A model generated the notes under the pieces. That model was not told the origin of the DNA. It did no database searches and saw only the letters and a program-made list of their open reading frames with translations. From positions 1 through 5,303 of the forward strand of contig JAJDAX010000256.1 in the NCBI GenBank assembly GCA_029261615.1: a DNA stretch of 5,303 nt. The letters are read 5' to 3'. Shown here in pieces: positions 1-5,303 of this stretch (its first letter is position 1; the number at the start of each line of letters is the position of its first letter). This DNA comes from Nitrospinaceae bacterium. GTDB taxonomy: Bacteria > Nitrospinota > Nitrospinia > Nitrospinales > Nitrospinaceae. Both the position numbers and the translations under genes were made by a program.

Positions 1-1095
1 CATATCCGACCGCTTCACGTTTTCCAGCGCAAGTTCGCGCAATCCCTTTTTCCCCATCGCCGCCAACCAGACCGTTACCGCCAGTGCGCACAGTCCCTGG
101 TTGGTGCATATGTTGGACGTGGCTTTTTCGCGCCGAATGTCTTGCTCGCGCGTCTTGATGGTAAGCGCAAAAGCACGTTTACCCTGCTGATCAACGGTTT
201 CCCCGACGATACGGCCGGGAATCTGTCTTAAAAATCTATCATGGGTTGAGAAAAATCCAACGTAGGGTCCGCCAAAGGAAACAGGGAGCCCAAACCCCTG
301 GCCCTCACCAGCTACGATATCGGCTCCTCTTTCACCGGGTGGTTTAAGTATCCCAAGCGATGTCGGTTCTGCAACAGTAGCGATGAGCAGGGTTTTCTTT
401 TCTTTTAAAAATTCACCGAGCCCGCCATATTCCTCAACCACACCAAAGTAATTGGGACTTTGCACCACAACCGCACAGGTATCATCCGATACTTTCTGCT
501 GCATGACGACAAGATCGCTCTGTCCGTTTGCCTGCCAGGGGACACGGATGATTTCTATGTCCGACCCTTGCAGGTAGGTTTCCACCACCTGCCGGTATTC
601 AGGGTTTATCGCATCCGAAATCACCACCTCGTTACCACCAGCGACCCGGTGCGCCATCAACACGGCTTCCGCAAGCGCTGTCGCTCCGTCATACATCGAA
701 GCGTTGGCGATGCCCATTCCTGTTAAAAGGCTGATGAAGGTCTGGAACTCAAACACGGCCTGCAAGGTGCCCTGGCTGACTTCCGGCTGATAGGGCGTGT
801 AGCAGGTAGCAAACTCGCCACGCAGGAGCATGTGGTTGACCAGTGACGGCGTAAAATGCCGGTAAGATCCCCCACCGAGGAACGAGGCACAATCGTCGGC
901 GTCCATATTTTGCCGTGCAAGGCCCTTCATCACCGCAGTCATTTCCGATTCAGGTAAAGCCTCCGGCAGGGCAAGCGGTTTGGTCAGACGCAACGGCTCC
1001 GGAATGCTGGTGAACAGGTCGCCAACCTCGGCAATCCCGATCCGGTCCAGCATGGCCCTGACATCGTCTTCAGTGTGTGGAATATAACGCATCAT
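1..1095 (-). CDS. gcvPA: Glycine dehydrogenase (decarboxylating) subunit 1, P-protein alpha; 3' end cut by window edge
   Basis: This is the N-terminal-type half of a split P-protein, which with GcvPB decarboxylates glycine and loads the aminomethyl group onto lipoyl-GcvH in the cytoplasm. The frame is open for 365 codons to the left edge; the family is about 440-450 residues, so roughly 80 are missing. Visible family blocks are the start RYIPHTEDDVRAML, SFLGGGSYRHFTP (71-83), YTPYQPEVSQGTLQ (99-112), SMYDGATA (133-140), FGLPVSFGGPYVGFF (268-282) and REKATSNICTNQ (322-333). The PLP-binding lysine is known to lie in the partner subunit, so its absence here is expected. Two ATGs stand side by side (1095 and 1092). 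A GAGG at 1105-1102 serves either; the family consensus begins at the second, and I give the longer. It lies 16 bases after gcvH in the same operon. The split form is inferred from its place and family resemblance, since the C-terminal end is not seen. Confidence 0.95.
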   Translation of the reverse strand, partial: MMRYIPHTEDDVRAMLDRIGIAEVGDLFTSIPEPLRLTKPLALPEALPESEMTAVMKGLARQNMDADDCASFLGGGSYRHFTPSLVNHMLLRGEFATCYTPYQPEVSQGTLQAVFEFQTFISLLTGMGIANASMYDGATALAEAVLMAHRVAGGNEVVISDAINPEYRQVVETYLQGSDIEIIRVPWQANGQSDLVVMQQKVSDDTCAVVVQSPNYFGVVEEYGGLGEFLKEKKTLLIATVAEPTSLGILKPPGERGADIVAGEGQGFGLPVSFGGPYVGFFSTHDRFLRQIPGRIVGETVDQQGKRAFALTIKTREQDIRREKATSNICTNQGLCALAVTVWLAAMGKKGLRELALENVKRSDM

Positions 1096-1111
1096 ATTTG
1101 GCCTCGTGCCA

Positions 1112-1504
1112 TTAATCCTGGCCCTGTTCTTTGATGAAAGCCGTGTAGGCTTCAGGTGTCAAAAGCTCGTCAAGGTCCTTGCCGTTGGCGATTTCAATTT
1201 CAATGATCCAGCCATCACCATAGGGTGATTGATTAACCAGTTCAGGCTTGGCTTCCAGTTCCTTGTTGGATTCCGTCACCTTGCCATTGACCGGTGCGAA
1301 TAAATCGGAAACCGTCTTGACCGATTCGACCACGCCAAAGGTCTCATCTTTGGTCAAATCAGTTCCGGCCTGAGGCTGCTCCACAAAAACTACATCCCCC
1401 AATTGATCCTGGGCGAAGTCGGTAATACCAATCGTACCTTTATTATCTTTTACGCGGACCCATTCGTGCTCACGGGTGTATAAAAGATCGTTTGGAACCT
1501 CCAT
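1112..1504 (-). CDS. gcvH: Glycine cleavage system H protein (lipoyl carrier)
   Basis: GcvH is the small shuttle protein of the glycine cleavage complex. Its lipoyl arm takes the aminomethyl group from P-protein, presents it to T-protein and is reoxidised by L-protein (dihydrolipoamide dehydrogenase). At 130 residues it has the normal family length. The N-terminus shows the typical YTREHEWV (9-16), followed by IGITDFAQDQLGDVVFVE (25-42). The lipoylation site is the lysine in VVESVKTVSDL, Lys63, in the expected hairpin between two beta strands. The tail contains SPYGDGWIIEIE, also typical of the family. The ATG at 1504 is preceded by a strong AGGGGG Shine-Dalgarno at 1516-1511, which overlaps the last base before the gcvT stop. 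It lies 12 bases after gcvT and 16 before gcvPA, so it is the middle gene of one operon. Nothing is unusual and no key residue is missing. Confidence 0.98.
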   Translation of the reverse strand: MEVPNDLLYTREHEWVRVKDNKGTIGITDFAQDQLGDVVFVEQPQAGTDLTKDETFGVVESVKTVSDLFAPVNGKVTESNKELEAKPELVNQSPYGDGWIIEIEIANGKDLDELLTPEAYTAFIKEQGQD

Positions 1505-1516
1505 GAATTACCCCCT

Positions 1517-2635
1517 TTATTTTTTGACGTGACTTGGAACGAAAGGCAAGGGTACCACTTGCGCCGCAACACCCTGTCCTCGAATTTCTACTTCAAAAGT
1601 TTCACCGGATTTCGACTGTTCCACAGGAACAAACCCCATGGCAATCCCTGCATTGAGCGTTGGTGAAAAAGTGCCCGAGGTCACTTCGCCCACCGTCGCA
1701 CCTTCTTTCAATATTTTATAATGCGAGCGAGGAACCCCGCGTTCCTGCATTTTCAGACCAACCAACCTTCGCTGGATACCATCCTCTTTCGCCTTCACCA
1801 ATGCAGCCTTTCCGCAGAAGCTGACTTCTTTATCCAGTTTGACCACCCAGCCCAGGCGGGCTTCCAGCGGATGAATGTCGGCGGTGATTTCCTGACCATA
1901 CAAAGCATACCCCATTTCCAACCGAAGAGTGTCGCGCGCTCCCAGCCCAATCGGTTTAATACCTTGCGGTGCTCCTGCTTCCAGAAGATGCCGCGCCATG
2001 ACCTCGGCAGACTCCGAGGATAGATAAAGCTCGAAACCATCTTCGCCGGTATAGCCCGTTCGGGAAATGATACAATCGACGCCTTGAACCTTGCCTCGGA
2101 TGAAATGGTAGTAGGCGATGGATTCGATATCCTCATCGGTCAAAGTTTTTAAAACTTCGACCGCTTTTGGCCCCTGCAATGCCAACTGGGAGGTCTGCTG
2201 GCTGATGTTGTCTACCTTAACGTCAAAACCTTTAGCCTGCCGGGTGGCCCATTCAAAATCCTTGTCTGTATTGGAAGCGTTAACACACAGGAAATAGTGA
2301 TCCTCTGTGTAACGATGTACCAGTAAATCGTCGACCACCCCGCCATTGTCGTAACACATCACAGAATACAGGATGCTGCCATCCGTCAGCGTCGAGGCAT
2401 CGTTGGTGATCAGGTGTTGCAGGTAGTCCAGTGCACCCGCGCCCTTAACCTCGACCTCCCCCATGTGACTCACATCGAACAATCCGACCTTTTCACGAAC
2501 ACAGCGATGCTCCTCTATCACCCCAGCGAACTGGATGGGCATGCTCCACCCGGCAAAGGGTACAATTTTGCCACCGAGTTCCCGATGCAGGTCGAGGAGT
2601 GGAGTCGTTTTTAGGGGGATATTCGGATCAGTCAT
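1517..2635 (-). CDS. gcvT: Glycine cleavage system T protein (aminomethyltransferase)
   Basis: GcvT transfers the methylene carbon from aminomethyl-lipoyl-GcvH to tetrahydrofolate, giving 5,10-methylene-THF and ammonia. It has 372 residues, as usual for the family, with the GCV_T folate-binding domain in the first 260 or so residues and the C-terminal barrel (GCV_T_C) after it. Visible motifs are PFAGWSMPIQF (26-36), GLFDVSHMGEV (51-61), NGGVVDDLLVHR (97-108, with Asp102 matching the catalytic aspartate of characterised enzymes), SRTGYTGEDGFELY (191-204, Glu198 in the folate site) and GLGARDTLRLEMGYALYG (230-247). The ATG at 2635 has an AGGA ribosome binding site at 2643-2640. It is the first gene of the gcvT-gcvH-gcvPA operon and is probably transcribed from the promoter at 2712-2740, leaving a leader of about 70 bases. 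I see no glycine riboswitch in that leader. The dimethylglycine or sarcosine dehydrogenase domains share this fold, but the length and neighbours rule them out. Confidence 0.98.
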   Translation of the reverse strand: MTDPNIPLKTTPLLDLHRELGGKIVPFAGWSMPIQFAGVIEEHRCVREKVGLFDVSHMGEVEVKGAGALDYLQHLITNDASTLTDGSILYSVMCYDNGGVVDDLLVHRYTEDHYFLCVNASNTDKDFEWATRQAKGFDVKVDNISQQTSQLALQGPKAVEVLKTLTDEDIESIAYYHFIRGKVQGVDCIISRTGYTGEDGFELYLSSESAEVMARHLLEAGAPQGIKPIGLGARDTLRLEMGYALYGQEITADIHPLEARLGWVVKLDKEVSFCGKAALVKAKEDGIQRRLVGLKMQERGVPRSHYKILKEGATVGEVTSGTFSPTLNAGIAMGFVPVEQSKSGETFEVEIRGQGVAAQVVPLPFVPSHVKK

Positions 2636-2690
2636 AAAATCCTGTGTTTTTCTAAGGGTACTTTGGCAAAGAAAGAATTATTTGAGGCGG

Positions 2691-2719
2691 TCATTTTAAA
2701 AACGAACTCTCTGTATAAT
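2691..2719 (+). promoter_or_regulatory. Possible upstream rightward promoter with perfect -10 box
   Basis: A perfect TATAAT lies at 2714-2719. The matching -35 place at 17-bp spacing (2691-2696, TCATTT) is poor. A better TTGAGG at 2682-2687 is 26 bases away, which is too far. If used, transcription would start near 2726 and carry the inverted repeat at 2758-2779 in a leader of about 95 bases. The box overlaps the -10 of the leftward gcvT promoter on the other strand, so the two could compete for polymerase. Confidence 0.25.
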
Positions 2720-2740
2720 CAAAAACTACAGTGAGATCAA
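2712..2740 (-). promoter_or_regulatory. Candidate sigma70 promoter of the gcvT-gcvH-gcvPA operon
   Basis: Reading the minus strand, a -35-like TTGATC (2740-2735) is followed after exactly 17 bases by a -10-like TATACA (2717-2712). Each hexamer matches four of six consensus bases. Transcription would start near 2705 and give a leader of about 70 bases before the gcvT ATG. It is the best minus-strand match in the divergent spacer, found by eye and not scored against background. Confidence 0.45.
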
Positions 2741-2757
2741 GAGACAATCGCCCGTTG

Positions 2758-2779
2758 TTGTCGCATTGTAAGGCGACAA
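2758..2779. repeat. Perfect inverted repeat TTGTCGC-N8-GCGACAA in the divergent spacer
   Basis: Two perfect 7-base arms (2758-2764 and 2773-2779) are separated by 8 bases. No T-run follows on either strand, so a terminator is unlikely. The spacing suits a dimeric repressor site or a small hairpin in a leader RNA. The right arm overlaps the presumed -35 of the rightward promoter at 2773-2801, and the left arm lies 17 bases beyond the gcvT -35 box. A bound protein could therefore affect both directions. The regulator is unknown; the repeat is seen directly, the operator role is inferred. Confidence 0.45.
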
Positions 2780-2801
2780 ATCGCTTCTGTTTTCATATAA
2801 T
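2773..2801 (+). promoter_or_regulatory. Candidate proximal promoter of the nucleotidyltransferase gene
   Basis: A perfect TATAAT at 2796-2801 is preceded at 17-bp spacing by GCGACA (2773-2778), which matches the last four bases of the -35 consensus. The expected start near 2808 leaves only about 13 untranslated bases before the ATG at 2821, which fits the lack of a well-placed ribosome binding site. The -35 box is inside the right arm of the inverted repeat, so a protein bound there would block it. Confidence 0.4.
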
Positions 2802-2820
2802 GAGGCTAAACTCTTGAACT

Positions 2821-3861
2821 ATGGACCCCTTGAACGATTTAAAACAATTTGATGCCATCCTGCTGGCCGGAGACGGTGAGTCCAGCTACAAGGTCTTGAA
2901 CCAGCATAAGGCTTTCTTGCGCCTTGAAGGCCGGTGCATTGTCACGCATGTGATTGATTCTTTAAGGCAGGTGCCATCTGTCCGATCCGTCTATGTTGTG
3001 GGGCACAAACAACACCTGAAAAAAACCCTGGCGGAGGACGGGATTAATCTTGAAGGACCCCGACCCATTATCCTGCTTGAGCAACGGGAAAACCTATATC
3101 AGAATATCTGGCACACATTTCTTGCCACATTACCTGATGACCACAATGAGCGACCACTGGAAACCGGACCTTATCGCGACCGGGCGGTCCTTATCGTCCC
3201 CTGTGATGCCCCTTTGATCACTCCCCACGAAATAGAGTATTTCATCAGCAACAGCGACATTAACCGGTATGACCACATTTTAGGGCTCACGCCCGAGTCT
3301 CAACTGAAGCCTTTTTATCCACAACAGGGGCAACCCGGGATTCGAATGGCCTACCTGCATCTAAAAGAAGATAATTACCGGATCAACAATCTGCACCTGG
3401 TGAAACCCCTCCGGATCGGTCACCGGGAATACATCCAGCAGATGTACCAGTACCGTTATCAACGCAACATCCGAAATGTGATTCCTTTTGCATTCAAATT
3501 GTTTTGGAAAGACCAGCATAAAGGGTATCATTACTATCTTGGTCTGATCCTGAGCCTGCTGTTCTCCAAAATCAACTGTCCACCGCTGGTCCGGTTTTTC
3601 AAATCCTGGGTGCCACGCCGTGATTTGGAAGAATGGATTTCCAAAGGACTCGCGACCCGGTTTAAAAGCCTTGTGGTCCCCTATCCGGGGGCAGCACTGG
3701 ACATTGACAACGAACCGGATTTCGAAGCGATGAAGCACCGGTATCAGGAATGGCGGACCAAATTGAAACAAATGGAAGGGGACCCGATGACCGACGATGG
3801 GACCCAGCCTGAGGTCAAGCGAAAGCCCCCACTGGCATTTTCCCAACTCACCAATACCTGA
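2821..3861 (+). CDS. MobA-like nucleotidyltransferase (NTP_transf_3 fold), substrate unknown
   Basis: The fold is that of MobA/GlmU/CobY-type enzymes, which join a nucleoside monophosphate to an acceptor; the acceptor here cannot be told. Evidence is the N-terminal strand and loop FDAILLAGDGESSYK (10-24), then HKAFLRLEGR (29-38, with the usual lysine), VRSVYVVGH (54-62), VLIVPCDAPLIT (123-134, Asp129 as the metal-binding residue) and a late AALDIDNEPDFE (291-302, Asp296 as the likely second metal ligand). The glycine-rich loop departs from the standard LAGGxSxRMG form. The protein has 346 residues against about 200 for MobA, because of a basic, aromatic insertion around 185-285 holding a hydrophobic stretch (YLGLILSLLF, 239-248) that may touch a membrane or form a helical lid. 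The last 30 residues look disordered. An in-frame TGA at 2815-2817 makes 2821 the first ATG. The nearest purine-rich stretch, TGAGG at 2801-2805, is too far for a normal ribosome binding site. lepA follows after 83 bases. Confidence 0.85.
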   Translation: MDPLNDLKQFDAILLAGDGESSYKVLNQHKAFLRLEGRCIVTHVIDSLRQVPSVRSVYVVGHKQHLKKTLAEDGINLEGPRPIILLEQRENLYQNIWHTFLATLPDDHNERPLETGPYRDRAVLIVPCDAPLITPHEIEYFISNSDINRYDHILGLTPESQLKPFYPQQGQPGIRMAYLHLKEDNYRINNLHLVKPLRIGHREYIQQMYQYRYQRNIRNVIPFAFKLFWKDQHKGYHYYLGLILSLLFSKINCPPLVRFFKSWVPRRDLEEWISKGLATRFKSLVVPYPGAALDIDNEPDFEAMKHRYQEWRTKLKQMEGDPMTDDGTQPEVKRKPPLAFSQLTNT

Positions 3862-3944
3862 GGTCGCATTCCAATTATGGGAACTGCGGCTGAAGTTTCT
3901 CCCGGTAAATCCGCCGGAATTTTATAGTCAGGACATTATCTTTA
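3862..3944 (+). promoter_or_regulatory. Spacer before lepA with ribosome binding site and a weak -10-like box
   Basis: This 83-base gap holds an AGGA at 3930-3933, 11 bases before the lepA ATG, which is a slightly long but usable ribosome binding site. A TATAGT at 3923-3928 resembles a -10 box, but no acceptable -35 lies 16-18 bases before it. The CCGG copies near 3902 and 3915 make only a weak hairpin and no clear terminator. Read-through from the gene before lepA is therefore likely, and a separate lepA promoter is possible but unproven. Confidence 0.3.
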
Positions 3945-5303
3945 ATGAACCAGGAACAGATTCGTAACTTTTCGATCATCGCCCATATCGACCACGGTAA
4001 ATCAACATTGGCAGATAAACTAATGCTGTCGAGCGGAGCTGTGACTAATCGCGAAATGCGCGACCAGTTGCTCGACAACATGGACATTGAACGCGAGCGC
4101 GGCATCACCATCAAAGCTCAAACCGTCCGCATTGATTTCAAAGCGGAGGACAAGAAAGATTATATCTTCAACCTGATCGACACCCCCGGTCATGTCGACT
4201 TCACCTACGAAGTGTCGCGCAGTCTCGCCGCCTGTGAAGGCGTGCTACTGGTGATCGATGCCACCCAGGGGATTCAGGCGCAGACCATCGCCAACGTTAA
4301 CCTGGCCATGCAGCACGATCTATTCATCATTCCCGTGATCAATAAAATAGACCTGCCCTCGGCAGACCCGGATAGAGTGAAAGAGGAAATTGAAGACATA
4401 TTGCAGATCGAAGCCTCCGAAGCCATCCTCGCCAGCGCAAAAGAGGGCATTGGTATCGAAGATATCAAACAAGCCGTGGTCAACCGGATTCCACCTCCGG
4501 TAGGTGACAAGACCAAACCGCTAAAAGCCTTGTTGTGCGATGCGTGGTATGACATGTACCGAGGCGCGATTATTCTGGTGCGTATCATGGAAGGGGTTCT
4601 CAAACCGGGTTCGAAAGTTCTCATGATGGCCACGGGGGAATCTTACGAAGTAGAAGAGGTCGGCGTATTCACTCCCGCACCAAAGGTGGTCAAACAACTG
4701 GAACCGGGAGAAGTCGGATTCATCGTCTGTGGTATCAAACAGCTTGACCAAACTCGCATTGGCGATACCGTGACACTTGCTGAGGACCCAACAGATAAGC
4801 CGCTTCCCGGATACAAAGAAGTCAAGCCGATGGTATTTTCGGGATTGTACCCGATCGACGGGGTTGACTATGAAAACCTGCGCGACGGACTCAAGAAACT
4901 CCGACTCAATGATGCCTCGTTCAGCTACGAACCTGAAACATCGGCGGCGCTCGGATTTGGTTTCCGTTGCGGGTTTCTCGGATTGTTGCACATGGAGATT
5001 GTCCGTGAACGACTGGAACGCGAATTCGACCTGGCACTGCTCACCACCGCACCGACGGTAATTTATAAAGTGCACACCACCGATGGTGATACGGTGATGT
5101 TGGACAATCCGGTCAAGCTCAGGGAAATTTCCAACCTTGATCACCTGGAAGAGCCTTTTATTAAAGGCACCATCATCACTCCAGAAGAATTTGTGGGCAC
5201 CCTGATGCAGATCGCCATTGAGCGGCGCGGGTTGCAGACAAAAATGGAATACCTCACGCCTCAAACGGTGCGACTGGAGTATGAATTCCCGTTCAATGAA
5301 ATC
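3945..5303 (+). CDS. lepA: Elongation factor 4 (LepA), ribosome-bound translational GTPase; 3' end cut by window edge
   Basis: LepA is a universal bacterial GTPase related to EF-G that binds the ribosome, is reported to back-translocate or rescue stalled ribosomes, and also affects initiation and subunit assembly. The first 453 of about 600 residues are present. The GTPase motifs are complete: G1 AHIDHGKST (13-21), the switch region with [11 protein letters not shown] (seen from base 4090), G3 DTPGHVDF (79-86, with His83 as the catalytic-type histidine), G4 NKID (133-136) and G5 SAK (164-166). Domain II follows ([16 protein letters not shown] and onward), then EF-G-like domain III with [12 protein letters not shown] and [20 protein letters not shown], which is LepA-specific in form. 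The end falls in the EF-G domain V-like part, so the LepA-only C-terminal domain lies outside the window. The ATG at 3945 gives the standard [18 protein letters not shown] start. EF-G, TypA and Tet proteins are ruled out by these blocks. Confidence 0.98.
   Translation, partial: MNQEQIRNFSIIAHIDHGKSTLADKLMLSSGAVTNREMRDQLLDNMDIERERGITIKAQTVRIDFKAEDKKDYIFNLIDTPGHVDFTYEVSRSLAACEGVLLVIDATQGIQAQTIANVNLAMQHDLFIIPVINKIDLPSADPDRVKEEIEDILQIEASEAILASAKEGIGIEDIKQAVVNRIPPPVGDKTKPLKALLCDAWYDMYRGAIILVRIMEGVLKPGSKVLMMATGESYEVEEVGVFTPAPKVVKQLEPGEVGFIVCGIKQLDQTRIGDTVTLAEDPTDKPLPGYKEVKPMVFSGLYPIDGVDYENLRDGLKKLRLNDASFSYEPETSAALGFGFRCGFLGLLHMEIVRERLEREFDLALLTTAPTVIYKVHTTDGDTVMLDNPVKLREISNLDHLEEPFIKGTIITPEEFVGTLMQIAIERRGLQTKMEYLTPQTVRLEYEFPFNEI

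Noticed and set aside
460..920. Short open frames on either strand within the gcvPA region (460-726 plus, 723-920 minus)
   Set aside because: The gcvPA frame runs unbroken through here with conserved blocks, so these are shadows in other frames.
1721..2614. Open frames overlapping gcvT (1721-2023 plus, 1795-2136 minus, 2414-2614 plus)
   Set aside because: GcvT is intact and full length with all motifs. The others are out-of-frame shadows.
2636..2705. Glycine riboswitch in the gcvT leader
   Set aside because: Glycine operons often have one, so I looked. The leader is only about 70 bases and lacks the conserved aptamer core, so there is no room for a tandem aptamer.
2758..2790. Intrinsic terminator at the inverted repeat
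   Set aside because: The stem is short and no run of T follows on either strand. The site sits between two divergent gene starts, where a terminator makes little sense.
3361..3846. 161-codon minus-strand open frame opposite the nucleotidyltransferase
   Set aside because: It overlaps a frame with recognisable fold motifs. The antisense translation has no family features and no ribosome binding site of note.
3898..3926. Terminator between the nucleotidyltransferase and lepA (CCGG...CCGGAATTTTAT)
   Set aside because: Only four base pairs form with a mismatch outside them, and the T-run is short and broken. It is too weak to call.
4521..5264. Long 247-codon open frame on the minus strand inside lepA
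   Set aside because: It is antisense to a clearly conserved LepA frame. Its translation shows no known motif and is rich in His, Arg, Phe and Cys as expected for a shadow.

Overview
The window holds five protein-coding genes in two divergent groups and looks like ordinary bacterial chromosome. There are no mobile elements, CRISPR repeats, tRNA or rRNA genes. On the minus strand, reading leftward from about position 2700, is a glycine cleavage operon in the order gcvT, gcvH, gcvPA. The gcvPA gene runs off the left edge. On the plus strand, reading rightward from about 2800, are a MobA-like nucleotidyltransferase of unknown substrate and then lepA (elongation factor 4), which runs off the right edge. 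All five frames are open and uninterrupted, and the two edge genes fill the window to its ends.

The organism is a bacterium of moderate GC content. The P-protein is split: the gene after gcvH encodes only the N-terminal (alpha) half type, starting with the usual MRYIPHTE sequence. This argues against gamma- and most other Proteobacteria, which carry one fused gcvP, and fits lineages such as Nitrospinota, Nitrospirota, the former Deltaproteobacteria, Aquificota or Gram-positives. The general look of the proteins makes me lean to a Nitrospina-like or deltaproteobacterium-like organism, but this is an impression, not a proof.

The three gcv genes are packed tightly (12 and 16 bases apart, each with a purine-rich ribosome binding site), so they are almost certainly one transcript. 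Their products act as one multienzyme system. P decarboxylates glycine, H carries the aminomethyl group on a lipoyl arm, and T passes the one-carbon unit to tetrahydrofolate and releases ammonia. The second P subunit (gcvPB) and the L-protein are not visible; gcvPB is expected just beyond the left edge.

The 185-base divergent spacer (2636-2820) contains a fair sigma70-type promoter for gcvT, one or two candidate promoters for the rightward genes, and a perfect 7-bp inverted repeat between them that could be an operator or a hairpin. The nucleotidyltransferase and lepA are separated by 83 bases and may be co-transcribed.

I did not find a convincing new system. The best candidates for a second look are the uncharacterised nucleotidyltransferase with its large middle insertion, and the arrangement of the divergent control region.
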